Positions 25,245-33,645 of a stretch of 41,920 nucleotides of DNA are shown here, piece after piece. The number at the start of each line of letters is the position of its first letter. Position 1 is the stretch's first letter. The position numbers were made by a program, and so were the translations under genes. The DNA lies in contig BTRG01000013.1 in assembly GCA_036986275.1 (NCBI GenBank), positions 1-41,920 of the forward strand. Reading direction: 5' to 3'. Under the pieces are notes generated by a model. The model searched no databases and was not told the origin of the DNA. It worked only from the letters and a program-made list of their open reading frames with translations. The stretch comes from BTRG01 sp036986275. GTDB lineage: Bacteria > Pseudomonadota > Gammaproteobacteria > Acidiferrobacterales > SZUA-150.

Positions 25245-26885
25245 ATGCGGATATTGAAGGACATATTGCTGCAAGAAAGCCAGGGCAGTTTCAGGCAGAG
25301 ATTAAGCGTCGCATTTGTGTTGGGGATGCTCATAGTCACGATGGTTTCTGCAATGGTCACGGCGCGCGTGGTAAGTGAAGGTGAGCGAGTACGTATTATC
25401 GAAAGCGGTAAAAAAATAACCGAGAACCTGTCAAAACAGGTTGTATCGGCACTGCATCATTATCGCAAGAACAATAGCAATCAAGATTTGATTCGCGCCA
25501 CGGAATCAACGATGGGGTTTCCGAATGTAAGCTATGTGGCGATATATAACCGCGAGGGTAAGGCGCTACTGGAGAAAGGCAGCAAGAGAGAAAGCATAGG
25601 TGCGGCGGTATCAATTACATCAGGTGGAGCAGGCCTGATTGAAGAGGGCAATAACGATTGGATATTTATGTATCCGGTGAGTGTTAATGATAGAAACGAA
25701 CAAGAAGATGATCATCTATATTCATCAGGTATAGAGCAAAAGATAATAGGATATGTCTTGGTATATTTAAACAAGGCAAGCCTCGCAGATATTCAAAAGA
25801 AAGTATTTAAAAATAGTATCCTTAGCGCACTTGTAGTAAGTGTTGTAATAATAGTACTACTGCAATCACTAATAAACAAACTAATTACTCCATTGCTTAA
25901 TGTAAGAGACGCTATGCAGCAAGCAAGCAATGGAGAAAGTTATATAAAAGATAACCCAAAAGGAACAAAAGAAATATGTGATATAACCACTGCGTTCCAT
26001 CATTTGATGGCCGTGATAGATGAAAGAGAAGATGCATTGAAGATGCAGAATGATCAATTATCAGGAAGGATAGAAGTCCAGTTACAAACAGAAAAAGCAT
26101 TACGAACGACTACAGCAGAGCTAGAGCAGTATGCGGCAGAACTGGAAAGAAGTAACTATGAACTGGATCAGTTTGCGTACGTCGCTTCACATGACCTAAA
26201 GACACCGTTGCGTGCGATATCATACCTGTCAAACTGGATAGAGGAAGAATCTGGAGACAAGCTGACAGTAGAATCAATAGAAAAAATGGAATTGCTCAGG
26301 GGAAGAGTGCGCAGGATGGAAGCTCTTATCAATGGTCTGTTACAGTATGCAAGAGCAGGGAAAACAAAGAAAGGAATAATTGAAATAGATATCGAAGTGT
26401 TGGTACGCAATGCGATAGCAAAAATAGACGATGTAGAAAGAGTGATACTGGAAATACCAGAAAACATCCCTGTTATCAATACATATCGGGAACCACTTTC
26501 ACAAATATTATATCAGTTGATAGATAATTCTATACAACATCACGATAACAAAAGAGAAATCAAGATAAGTATACGAGTGAAAGAAAGGGTGAACAGTTAC
26601 GAGATTACGGTCAATGATAATGGCCCCGGGATTGAAGAACGCTACTATCAGAAAGTATTTACAATTTTCCAGACATTACAGGCACGGGATAAAAAGGAAG
26701 GGAATGGTGTCGGTATGGCACTGGTCAAAAAGGTACTGGATATCTATGGAGGAGCTATCAATATACAACAGGCAGAAGAAGGCGGAACATCTGTAGTAAT
26801 CACCTGGCCGAAAATCGTTAAAACTAAGTCAAAAAGTCAAGTCCTATCATTTTTGCAGGATATAGAAAATGAAAGCAATTCATAA
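25245..26885 (+). CDS. Membrane sensor histidine kinase
   Basis: A 546-residue kinase with a membrane helix near 21-40, a periplasmic sensor of about 150 residues (no known fold recognised), a second helix near 190-212, a HAMP-like linker, a coiled coil (265-305), the dimerisation and phosphoacceptor box YVASHDLKTPLRA with His316, then an ATP-binding domain with N box (QLIDNSIQHHDN), G1 (NDNGPGIEE), F (FTIFQTL) and G2 (GVGMALVKK). The second kinase starts inside its last codons (17-bp overlap), so they are one operon. From about 25.7 kb the coding sequence is unusually A-rich, unlike gltX, pointing to a different origin. Confidence 0.92.
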   Translation: MRILKDILLQESQGSFRQRLSVAFVLGMLIVTMVSAMVTARVVSEGERVRIIESGKKITENLSKQVVSALHHYRKNNSNQDLIRATESTMGFPNVSYVAIYNREGKALLEKGSKRESIGAAVSITSGGAGLIEEGNNDWIFMYPVSVNDRNEQEDDHLYSSGIEQKIIGYVLVYLNKASLADIQKKVFKNSILSALVVSVVIIVLLQSLINKLITPLLNVRDAMQQASNGESYIKDNPKGTKEICDITTAFHHLMAVIDEREDALKMQNDQLSGRIEVQLQTEKALRTTTAELEQYAAELERSNYELDQFAYVASHDLKTPLRAISYLSNWIEEESGDKLTVESIEKMELLRGRVRRMEALINGLLQYARAGKTKKGIIEIDIEVLVRNAIAKIDDVERVILEIPENIPVINTYREPLSQILYQLIDNSIQHHDNKREIKISIRVKERVNSYEITVNDNGPGIEERYYQKVFTIFQTLQARDKKEGNGVGMALVKKVLDIYGGAINIQQAEEGGTSVVITWPKIVKTKSKSQVLSFLQDIENESNS

Positions 26886-28863
26886 AAATAAGAAAAGACA
26901 ATGTTGTTATAGTATAGGAGCAAAGATAAATATACTAATTATTGGCACTGTGATTATAACTACGGCTTCTGTAGGATACCTGGTATATAAAGGAACAACA
27001 GAGATTCTTGTTAGGAAAGAATCAGATGAATTACATAGTCGCATATCCAGAAAAGTTACACGAATACATTCGATTATCGATACATTAAAAAAAGATGTGG
27101 AGTTTCTTTCAAATGTACCACCCATCGCAGGAATTGCCAGAGCCATAGTAAATAATAATCTTGATCCCGTTGGACGATCTACCAGACAACAATGGGAGGA
27201 CAGACTGGCTGTTATCTTCAGAGAATTTCTAGCCCTTAAACCGGTCTACCAGCAGATACGATATATTGGCGTCTCTGATGGAGGCAAAGAACTAGTGCGG
27301 GTCGATCGAAAAGAAAACGGGATAGAGCGTATAAGACGAGATAAATTACAGGTGAAAGCATCACGTAGATATTACAAAGAGGCAATTAAAAGCAAAGGAA
27401 GAATTTACCTGTCAGAAATAAATCTGAACAGGGAACATGGAGAAATAGCAGAACCTCGTGCTGCTGTGATGCGAGCCGCCGCAACAGTTTATGACTCAAG
27501 AAAAATCGTAGGTATTGTCGTCATAAACATAAATATGGAACTCTTGTTCGATGAAGTTATACATCTTGGACTGGAAAACAAGGCAGAAATATTAATAACA
27601 AACGGGCAAGGCGATTACTTAAAACATACAGACAGTAATAAGGAATATGGATTTGAATATGGTCGAAAGATTAATATACAACAAGATTATCCGGAATTAT
27701 CAGGCTTTTTCGAGAATATAAAAGATGGGAATAATAATATTCACGTCGAATATATTGATACTGATACAATTCTTCATGTAGAAAAGATATATATAGGAAA
27801 TGATAGTCTGACAGGAACAATAGGAATGGCAGAAGTATTAAATTATTCAGAAATATTGGATGATGTAAACAAGCTAAGCAATAAGAGTTTAATAGTAATA
27901 TCACTGTTAATGGTAATTGGTATTATTGCGGCAACCATGCTATCACGTGCTATAACAAAGCCACTAATAATGCTAACTGTAGCGGCAGATAAGGTGGCAG
28001 CAGGAGAGAAAACTATAGCACTGGAAGTGAGCAAAACAGAGGAAGTAAAAACTTTAACAAATGCATTTAACTATATGACGGAGGAAATAAATAAAAGGGA
28101 TATGTCTCTTCGTGATGCTGCAAAATATTTGAGAAAAACGAATGAGGAGCTTGATCAATTTGCTTACATTGTTTCACATGACCTAAAGGCACCCTTAAGG
28201 GCTATCAAGAATCTCGCAACATGGATAGAAGAAGATCTTGGAGACGATATAGACGATACCATCAAAGACCATATGAGCCTTATGAACAATAGAGTCAAGA
28301 GAATGGACTCTCTGATAATGGCCGTATTGGAATACTCAAGAGTGGGAAGGGTGGCTGTGGAAATCGAAGAAGTTGATATCTTGCAGTTGATAAAAGACGT
28401 GGTCTCGGATATCGCTCCTGGTAAAGGCATGTCTATAAAGTTACCCGAGACGACTGACATTTTTAAGACAAAAAAAATATTGCTGTACCAAGTGTTGTTG
28501 AATTTACTCAGCAATGCTACAAAATATCACGATCGCGAGCGGGGCAAGATAGAAGTATCTGTCACTGATGCAGGGGATGTGTATGAATTCGTTGTGCAGG
28601 ATGACGGTCCAGGCATACCGCAAGCATATCAAGATAAGGTTTTTGGTATTTTTCAGACCTTGCAGGCACGAGACAAGGTAGAGAGTACGGGCATCGGGCT
28701 GAGTATTGTGAAGAAGATCATCGAGGAACAGGGCGGTGATATCTGGCTGGAATCAGAAGACCGTGGCAGCCGGTTTGTATTTACCTGGCCAAAAAAACCG
28801 GCAGTGGACCCCGTACATCAAGCGATGCAGCCGCCCTCAGATATAACCGCAACACCAAAATAA
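26869..28863 (+). CDS. Sensor histidine kinase with large dCache-like periplasmic domain
   Basis: A 664-residue kinase. After a basic start come a helix (about 20-40), a 295-residue extracytoplasmic region with the pattern of double-Cache sensors (LKPVYQQIRYIGVSDGGKELVRVDR and a YYKEAI...IYLSEINLNREHGEI block), a second helix (about 340-360), HAMP, and phosphoacceptor His437 in YIVSHDLKAPLRA. The catalytic domain has N box LNLLSNATKYHD, G1 QDDGPGIPQ and G2 TGIGLSIVKK. The phosphoacceptor region closely resembles that of its upstream neighbour. Its stop lies only 1 bp from the left attachment repeat of the integrated element. The first 1.5 kb is very A-rich. Confidence 0.93.
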   Translation: MKAIHKNKKRQCCYSIGAKINILIIGTVIITTASVGYLVYKGTTEILVRKESDELHSRISRKVTRIHSIIDTLKKDVEFLSNVPPIAGIARAIVNNNLDPVGRSTRQQWEDRLAVIFREFLALKPVYQQIRYIGVSDGGKELVRVDRKENGIERIRRDKLQVKASRRYYKEAIKSKGRIYLSEINLNREHGEIAEPRAAVMRAAATVYDSRKIVGIVVININMELLFDEVIHLGLENKAEILITNGQGDYLKHTDSNKEYGFEYGRKINIQQDYPELSGFFENIKDGNNNIHVEYIDTDTILHVEKIYIGNDSLTGTIGMAEVLNYSEILDDVNKLSNKSLIVISLLMVIGIIAATMLSRAITKPLIMLTVAADKVAAGEKTIALEVSKTEEVKTLTNAFNYMTEEINKRDMSLRDAAKYLRKTNEELDQFAYIVSHDLKAPLRAIKNLATWIEEDLGDDIDDTIKDHMSLMNNRVKRMDSLIMAVLEYSRVGRVAVEIEEVDILQLIKDVVSDIAPGKGMSIKLPETTDIFKTKKILLYQVLLNLLSNATKYHDRERGKIEVSVTDAGDVYEFVVQDDGPGIPQAYQDKVFGIFQTLQARDKVESTGIGLSIVKKIIEEQGGDIWLESEDRGSRFVFTWPKKPAVDPVHQAMQPPSDITATPK

Positions 28864-28864
28864 A

Positions 28865-28912
28865 ATGGCGTCCCCAAGGGGAGTCGAACCCCTGTTGCCG
28901 CCGTGAAAGGGC
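28865..28912 (-). repeat. attL: 48-bp copy of the tRNA-Glu 3' end
   Basis: Identical over 48 bp to 38078-38125 and covering 47 nt of the 3' part of tRNA-Glu (T arm, acceptor 3' strand and CCA, plus part of the anticodon arm). It marks the left edge of the integrated element; the 5' part of the tRNA is absent here. Confidence 0.92.
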
Positions 28913-29017
28913 GATTTAGCATACATCCACGGACAGCCACATACTCCCAAAGACCTATATTAATAGTGTTTCTGTACATACACGTCCATGATAATTCGCT
29001 GGTGTTTGCCCCCGTTT

Positions 29018-29084
29018 TTCCGTACACTGTCCGTACCCACATTTGAGACTGAAAAAATAGAGGTTTCAGGAAGGCTGTACGGAA
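29018..29084. promoter_or_regulatory. Possible integrase arm-type sites, left end
   Basis: TCCGTAC occurs at 29019-29025 and 29030-29036, and inverted as GTACGGA at 29077-29083, just before the integrase start. The same heptamer is paired at the right end (38025-38031, 38037-38043). Paired short repeats near both att sites are typical of arm binding by tyrosine integrases. Confidence 0.45.
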
Positions 29085-29091
29085 AAATAAA

Positions 29092-30228
29092 ATGCCCAAT
29101 ATCGACAGCAAAACCAAGCGTGACAGGCTAACGCCTAGACGAGAGCCCTACTGGCACAAGGTCCAGCAAGGCGGCTTTCTAGGCTATAGGCGCAGCTCAG
29201 AGGGTGGTGGCACGTGGATTGCTCGCTGGCGCACACCACAGGGAAAGCAAGTTTATGACTCTTTGGGTGCCCTGGATCACATCGACCACCCTGACCAATT
29301 AGACGAAGCCCAGAAAATGGCCCGGGACTGGTTTGCCTCACAAGGCACCGTTTCTAAGTCTGTCTATACGGTCACCCATGCTATTGATGACTATGTATCC
29401 TATCTTGAGATTAATAACGGCCCCGAGGCTGCCAATAATGCCAAGGGGCGCTTATACAAGCACGTTGTCCCCTCCCTTGGAAGTAAACGTATAACTAAAT
29501 TAACGCTGAATGACTCAACCAAATGGCGGGATTCTCTGGTGCGTATATCAGATGATTCCGAGGATGTCAGGAAATCCAAGGATACTGCTAACCGTGTTTT
29601 GAACTATTTTAAGGCGGCGCTCAATATCGCTTATAAAAAAGACATTATCGGAACTGACAAGGCTTGGCGTCGACTAGAGTCTTTCAGGGGTGTAGGGGAG
29701 GCCCGAAAAGTCATTTTGAATGATTCACAGATTAAGCGATTAAAAGAAGCAACAAGCGGCGGATTTCATGCCCTGATACTCAGTGGTCTACTGTCAGGTG
29801 CTAGATATGGGGAGTTAGCAAGGGCGAGGGTTGAAGACCTGGATACCCGCAATGGCTCCATACACCTGGACGGCAAGACAGGCGCTCGGGATTGTTACCT
29901 GAATGATGATGCCCTCGCCCATTTCAAGAAACTGGCAAAAGGGAAACTGCCTACAGCCTACCTACACACCAAGGATGATGGCACCCCGTGGGGGAGGTCT
30001 CACCAACACCGACCGATGAAAGAGGCAATCAAAAAAGCCAAGTTGCCAAGGGATACGACTTTTTACGCCATGAGACATACCCATATCAGCCGCGCCCTGC
30101 TCGCCGGAGTCAACGCCCAGATTGTAGCGGAGAATTGCGGGACAAGTGTTCGCATGATCGAAAAGCATTACGGAAAATTTATGAAAGTGGATCGCCGGGC
30201 GATGTTTAACCAGGTCAAAATGGGATGA
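29092..30228 (+). CDS. int: Tyrosine recombinase / phage integrase
   Basis: Catalyses site-specific integration and excision at the tRNA-Glu att site. The 378 residues have an N-terminal arm-binding part, a core-binding SAM-like domain (about 90-185), and the catalytic domain with Arg238 in LLSGARYGELARARVEDL, the box II MRHTHISRALL (H331, R334), and nucleophile Tyr360 in MIEKHYGKF. The gene begins 180 bp inside the left repeat. Its stop overlaps the next start (ATGA), so the following small gene is co-translated. Confidence 0.95.
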   Translation: MPNIDSKTKRDRLTPRREPYWHKVQQGGFLGYRRSSEGGGTWIARWRTPQGKQVYDSLGALDHIDHPDQLDEAQKMARDWFASQGTVSKSVYTVTHAIDDYVSYLEINNGPEAANNAKGRLYKHVVPSLGSKRITKLTLNDSTKWRDSLVRISDDSEDVRKSKDTANRVLNYFKAALNIAYKKDIIGTDKAWRRLESFRGVGEARKVILNDSQIKRLKEATSGGFHALILSGLLSGARYGELARARVEDLDTRNGSIHLDGKTGARDCYLNDDALAHFKKLAKGKLPTAYLHTKDDGTPWGRSHQHRPMKEAIKKAKLPRDTTFYAMRHTHISRALLAGVNAQIVAENCGTSVRMIEKHYGKFMKVDRRAMFNQVKMG

Positions 30229-30692
30229 GCACAAAAAAGGCATTTGAAGCGATTAAAAAGGCATTTGATACTGCTTCCCGTTTCATGGAGAGCGCAAGAA
30301 CTAATGTGCTCAAGCAACGGTATGCGAATGATTCCAATCCGCTATATGCTTGGAGGGCTTATAAGGATTGCCGGAAGCGCAATCAACCGATACCTGAGTG
30401 GGTGCTAAAATATTTAGACTCTTCAGCAGATGAGCTGTTATCCATTAAGAAGCCAGAAAAAGATAAAGTCGCCAGGAGGGTTGCAGAAGCAATAAGTATG
30501 AACGGAATAGTATTTAGCAACTATCAAAAACACGAAGAGAGAGTAGAAATTGCACTGCGTGTTTTCGAATTAATAGAAGAAAATAAAAACCCTGACGGAT
30601 CATACCCGAAGGACGCAATTTACACAGAAGTAGCCAAAGAATTTAAGGTATCAAAAACTAAAGTCTCTAAAGCGATGGACCTTTATAAATAA
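30225..30692 (+). CDS. Element-borne protein of unknown function
   Basis: A 155-residue, mostly helical, charged protein. The segment NPLYAWRAYKDCRKRNQPIPEWVLKYLD has the look of a short module seen in proteins of proteobacterial integrated elements ('NPLxAWxAYxxAR...PxPEWVLxYLD'). The C terminus (AKEFKVSKTKVSKAMDLYK) looks like a helix-turn-helix, so DNA binding is possible. It is coupled to the integrase by an ATGA overlap. Function unknown. Confidence 0.7.
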   Translation: MSTKKAFEAIKKAFDTASRFMESARTNVLKQRYANDSNPLYAWRAYKDCRKRNQPIPEWVLKYLDSSADELLSIKKPEKDKVARRVAEAISMNGIVFSNYQKHEERVEIALRVFELIEENKNPDGSYPKDAIYTEVAKEFKVSKTKVSKAMDLYK

Positions 30693-30731
30693 ATTACTAA
30701 AACCTCTAAGACTTTTTGAAACCTAATTTGC

Positions 30732-30759
30732 TTTACCCTCCACATCCTGTGTGTATGAT
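30732..30759 (+). promoter_or_regulatory. Possible promoter of the alpA-like gene
   Basis: TTTACC (30732-30737), 16-bp spacer, TATGAT (30754-30759), 36 bp before the ATG of the AlpA-like gene and inside the only gap of the left operon. Moderate match only. Confidence 0.4.
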
Positions 30760-30794
30760 AGGTATCCGTGCAAACAAACACGGAGACCCACAGA

Positions 30795-30983
30795 ATGAAA
30801 TCCCCTACCGACCTGGTGTATTCCATTACAGAAGTAATGGCGGCACTCAAAGTATCCAGAAATACAGTCTACGAAGAAATAAAGGCTGAACGCCTCAAGA
30901 CTTTTCGCGTCGGTCGTCGTCGCTTTGTTTCGGCAGAGGCTTTGAATGGTTGGATAAAATCACGCGAGGCTGAGGCAGCGTGA
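30795..30983 (+). CDS. AlpA/excisionase-like helix-turn-helix protein
   Basis: A 62-residue DNA-binding protein with the DNA-binding pattern of MerR-like excisionases: YSITEVMAALKVSRNTVYEEIKAERLKTFRVGRRRFVSAEALNGWI. Proteins of this type switch on excision or the early operon in P4-like satellites and PICIs, or act as recombination directionality factors. The ATG at 30795 has GGAG nine bases upstream; a GTG at 30768 would add nine residues. It heads an overlapping operon that leads into the replication genes. Confidence 0.85.
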   Translation: MKSPTDLVYSITEVMAALKVSRNTVYEEIKAERLKTFRVGRRRFVSAEALNGWIKSREAEAA

Positions 30984-31162
30984 ACTCAAACAACCTTTAT
31001 CAAGCCACTAAGCGCGCAAAACGTTCACGCGCGCTATCAGAAAGCCAAAGGCGCGCAGTATTTAATTTTTTAGAAAGCACAAAAAACGCCGGGCTGACAC
31101 CCGGCGCTGAAGGAATTACAAATGCAACTAAGCAAACGCAATCTTACCTCAACCACAAATAA
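30980..31162 (+). CDS. Small basic ORF of unknown reality
   Basis: A 60-codon ORF starting at GTG that overlaps the AlpA-like stop (GTGA). It is basic at its start (ATKRAKRSRALSESQRRAV) and has no recognisable domain. A strong hairpin lies within it, and the next gene starts inside its end. Position fits an operon, but the coding evidence is weak. Confidence 0.35.
   Translation: MNSNNLYQATKRAKRSRALSESQRRAVFNFLESTKNAGLTPGAEGITNATKQTQSYLNHK
31077..31106 (-). terminator. Strong intrinsic terminator on the minus strand
   Basis: Perfect 7-bp GC stem CGCCGGG / CCCGGCG (31087-31093 and 31100-31106, 6-nt loop). On the minus strand the hairpin is followed by six T residues; on the plus strand it is not. 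No minus-strand gene is known upstream of it, so it may end an antisense RNA, or in the plus direction act only as an RNA hairpin before the next start. Confidence 0.5.
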
Positions 31163-31331
31163 TTACAAGATAAGCCGCTTCCCATCTGAGCAAATTAAAT
31201 GCCCGCTCTGCGGTGCTTTTTTTAAACGGCTGAAGACCGAGAACTGGAAGCAAGTTTGCCTGAAATGTTGGGCCTGGAATCGCGTACTGTCGCACCTTGA
31301 CGCGGCTGATCGCCATTTGAGGCGGACATAA
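31122..31331 (+). CDS. Small zinc-ribbon protein
   Basis: A 69-residue protein with two cysteine pairs, CPLC and CLKC, spaced about 20 residues apart with aromatic residues between (AFFKRLKTENWKQV), the pattern of a zinc ribbon. Start ATG is preceded by AAGGA at proper spacing. Its stop overlaps the next gene (TAATG), and it precedes the primase-like gene, so a role in replication is possible but not shown. Confidence 0.65.
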   Translation: MQLSKRNLTSTTNNYKISRFPSEQIKCPLCGAFFKRLKTENWKQVCLKCWAWNRVLSHLDAADRHLRRT

Positions 31332-31753
31332 TGGACGCAGAAAAACTTTTGGATCGCCTAGACTGCGTGCGACAAACCGGAGACGGCCGGTGGATCGCGC
31401 GATGCCCTGCGCATGATGATCGCTCGCCGTCTCTCTCAATAAGGGAATTAGAAGACGGACGAATTTTGATCCACGACTTCGGCGGATGTGCCGCTACAGA
31501 TGTACTTACTGCTATCGGGTTGAGTCTTTCTGATCTTTATCCGGATAAGTTATCACACCACATACCCAAGGCGAGAGATAGAAAACATTTTCATGCCGCC
31601 CGTGAGGCCCTTGAAACACTACATCGCGAGGTATTGATCGTTGCTATTGCCAGCGAAATGATCGCTGATGGTGAGCCCCTCGTCGATACAGACCGCGAGC
31701 GACTATTAGAGGCAGCCGGGCATATTAGACGGACAGTGGAGGTGTGCAAATGA
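31331..31753 (+). CDS. CHC2-type zinc-finger primase fragment
   Basis: A 140-residue protein resembling the zinc-binding N-terminal domain of DnaG/phage primases: CVRQTGDGRWIARCPAHDDRSPSLSI followed by ILIHDFGGCAATDVLTAIGL. CPAH and GGC supply zinc ligands, and the spacing fits the CHC2 fold. No TOPRIM domain follows, so on its own it cannot be a complete primase; it may supply DNA recognition to the helicase encoded by the next gene, whose start overlaps its stop (ATGA). Confidence 0.8.
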   Translation: MDAEKLLDRLDCVRQTGDGRWIARCPAHDDRSPSLSIRELEDGRILIHDFGGCAATDVLTAIGLSLSDLYPDKLSHHIPKARDRKHFHAAREALETLHREVLIVAIASEMIADGEPLVDTDRERLLEAAGHIRRTVEVCK

Positions 31754-32841
31754 GCCTGGATGACCGCGCGAATGAGATAATGGCAACTGAACTCGCCGCC
31801 CGCTTCCCTTATATATGGTTTGACCGCATCGCCGAATATGTTCCAGCCGATTATTTGATTAAGGGGTTGATTGATCGTCAATCATGTGGCGTTGTTTACG
31901 GACCAGCAGGAAGCGGCAAGACATTTTTTGGTATCGACATGGCCGCACACATCGCAACCGGAATGCAATGGCGCGACAAGCGCGTGCGTCAAGGCCTTGT
32001 TGTGTACGTTGCCGCCGAGGCGGGGGCTTCAATATTGCGGCGCTTCACGGCGTGGCGTGATCGCCACTTAGGCGAATCATTCGAGGATCGCGTCCCACTG
32101 GGGATCATCACCAAAGGCATAAACCTTCTGGACCAAGAAGCGGTCGCCGAACTTCTGGGAGAACTCGAACAAATCGCCGAGGAGGCAGGGCTGCCGTTGG
32201 CGCTGGTTGTGTTTGACACGTTGTCGAGATCAATCCCTGGCGGTGATGAAAACTCTCCACGCGACATGACCAGTGCAATCCATGCCGCCGACATGATCCG
32301 CGACCGACTCGGGGCCGCAACTCTTTTCGTCCACCATTCTGGTAAGGATTCCACCAAAGGCGCACGGGGGCACAGCGCATTATTCGCCGCCGCCGATACG
32401 GTGATTGCAATCAATGATCACATTGCCACTGTTGAAAAAAGTCGAGATGGTGAAACCGGGGCTGACTTTGGATTCAAACTTGATGTTGTGGGTATGGGTC
32501 AGGACACCGACGGCGATCCGATCACAACTTGCGTCATTGTTCCGACCGATGCAGCACCGAAAAAACAGAGAAAGAAAACATTACCAGGGGCCGCGCAAGT
32601 GGCACTAAAAGCTCTCCACGAGGCAATAGCAGATCATGGGCAGCGCATGCCGGAGACAGGCACGATACCCGCCGGGGTCCATGCTGTTGATCTGGACACT
32701 TGGCGGAATCGTTTTCGATTGAGATACGGCACGGATGACAGAGGCAATAGGGCAGTCCGTCAGGCTTTCCAACGTGGGCGCGAGATTTTATTGAGGGACC
32801 AGCTGGTTGCGCTGTCTGATCCTTGGGTATGGGTCGTATGA
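31750..32841 (+). CDS. RecA-fold replicative helicase/ATPase (RepA-like)
   Basis: A 363-residue ATPase with Walker A GPAGSGKT (51-58), DMAAHIATGMQW, a Walker B-type strand LALVVFDTLSRSIPGGDEN, and a sensor strand TLFVHHSGKDSTKGARGHSAL, the pattern of RepA/DnaB-like hexameric helicases of plasmids and satellite phages (AAA_25 group). The C-terminal 80 residues look like a separate winged-helix type region. The ATG at 31750 has GGAGG seven bases upstream and overlaps the primase stop. An iteron-like repeat cluster lies just after the stop, fitting an origin. Confidence 0.9.
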   Translation: MSLDDRANEIMATELAARFPYIWFDRIAEYVPADYLIKGLIDRQSCGVVYGPAGSGKTFFGIDMAAHIATGMQWRDKRVRQGLVVYVAAEAGASILRRFTAWRDRHLGESFEDRVPLGIITKGINLLDQEAVAELLGELEQIAEEAGLPLALVVFDTLSRSIPGGDENSPRDMTSAIHAADMIRDRLGAATLFVHHSGKDSTKGARGHSALFAAADTVIAINDHIATVEKSRDGETGADFGFKLDVVGMGQDTDGDPITTCVIVPTDAAPKKQRKKTLPGAAQVALKALHEAIADHGQRMPETGTIPAGVHAVDLDTWRNRFRLRYGTDDRGNRAVRQAFQRGREILLRDQLVALSDPWVWVV

Positions 32842-32849
32842 CCGGCATG

Positions 32850-32940
32850 CGGAACATACGGAACATGTCTATAGACAAATGTTCCGTTCCGTTCCGGCAC
32901 AAGGCGGAACAAATGTTCCGGATTGTTCCGGAATGTTCCG
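32850..32940. repeat. Iteron-like cluster of TGTTCCG / CGGAACA repeats
   Basis: Seven full copies in 91 bp: CGGAACA at 32850, 32859 and 32905; TGTTCCG at 32880, 32914, 32924 and 32934; two GTTCCG half copies at 32886 and 32891. The arrangement includes the palindromes TGTCTATAGACA (32866-32877) and CGGAACAAATGTTCCG (32905-32920). It directly follows the helicase gene and holds no ORF. Likely a replication origin or a regulator-binding array. Confidence 0.75.
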
Positions 32941-32959
32941 CTTATTGTGAGAATGGAGC

Positions 32960-33178
32960 ATGACCGCCGAATCAGTTGATACCAAGACTTTCCGTCTCTC
33001 GCGGCGATTGTCGGTAGAGCTTTCCGTTTCCTCCATCGGGATAGTGGCGGAATGGCTCCCCGATCCACCGGACAAACTGACGTATGGTGAATTGAGCAAG
33101 TACCGAAAGGCGCGAGGTGTAATGCTTGAACGCCTGGCCGACAAGCTGGGCGGGGCTGTTGTGTTGATTGAATCATAA
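32960..33178 (+). CDS. Small phage-type protein of unknown function
   Basis: A 72-residue protein. Its end, WLPDPPDKLTYGELSKYRKARGVMLERLADKLGGAVVLIES, resembles small hypothetical proteins placed between replication and terminase genes in proteobacterial prophages. No domain of known function. It begins 19 bp after the repeat cluster, with GGAG close to the ATG. Confidence 0.6.
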   Translation: MTAESVDTKTFRLSRRLSVELSVSSIGIVAEWLPDPPDKLTYGELSKYRKARGVMLERLADKLGGAVVLIES

Positions 33179-33321
33179 ATCGCGACACGATGATCAATGC
33201 GAGGTGTTTATCACTAAGGGCGTACAGGTACCGGGGGGGCAAAAATAGGTACAGCCTGCTACCTATGAACCGATCAAAGAACCAGATTTACACATAATGA
33301 AGGAAATCCTTGAGGAATTTT
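33179..33321. other. Gap before the terminase gene, with a hairpin
   Basis: Non-coding stretch of 143 bp that holds a 7-bp hairpin ATAGGTA / TACCTAT (33245-33266, 8-nt loop) and a G-rich run. Its place directly before the small terminase gene makes it a candidate packaging start (cos or pac) site; nothing in the sequence proves this. Confidence 0.3.
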
Positions 33322-33645
33322 ATGAAAAAACATGAACCCCCTAAATCGCTTTCTACTGAGGCTGCCAAGTGGTGGAAGAAGCTAGCCAAGGAATACGTCC
33401 TCGATGATGAAGCCGGACTGTTATTGCTGCAAACCGCCTTTGAAGCCTTCGACAGGATGCGCCAGGCACAGAAACAAATCAACAAAGAAGGGTTAACCAT
33501 CAAGGATCGATTCGGCCAGGACAAGGCCCATCCACTTTGTACGATTGAGCGCGATTCACGCAGTCAGATGCTCCAAGCATTGAAGACGTTGAACCTGGAT
33601 ATTGAGCCCTTACGAGACGGCCCCGGTCGTCCAGGGGGCAAGTAG
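33322..33645 (+). CDS. Phage terminase small subunit, P27 family
   Basis: DNA-recognition subunit of the packaging motor. The 107-residue protein matches the P27 pattern: EPPKSLSTEAAKWWKKLAKEY at the start, LLLLQTAFEAFDRMRQAQKQI, then GLTIKDRFGQDKAHPLCTIERDSRSQMLQALKTLNLD and a GRPGGK tail. The ATG at 33322 has GAGGA six bases upstream; a TTG at 33310 is a weaker alternative. No large terminase follows, which is unusual for a phage but usual for satellites that redirect a helper's packaging machinery. Confidence 0.9.
   Translation: MKKHEPPKSLSTEAAKWWKKLAKEYVLDDEAGLLLLQTAFEAFDRMRQAQKQINKEGLTIKDRFGQDKAHPLCTIERDSRSQMLQALKTLNLDIEPLRDGPGRPGGK

Noticed and set aside
32850..32940. CRISPR array
   Set aside because: Repeats are 7 bp, in both orientations, with irregular spacing; no cas genes.
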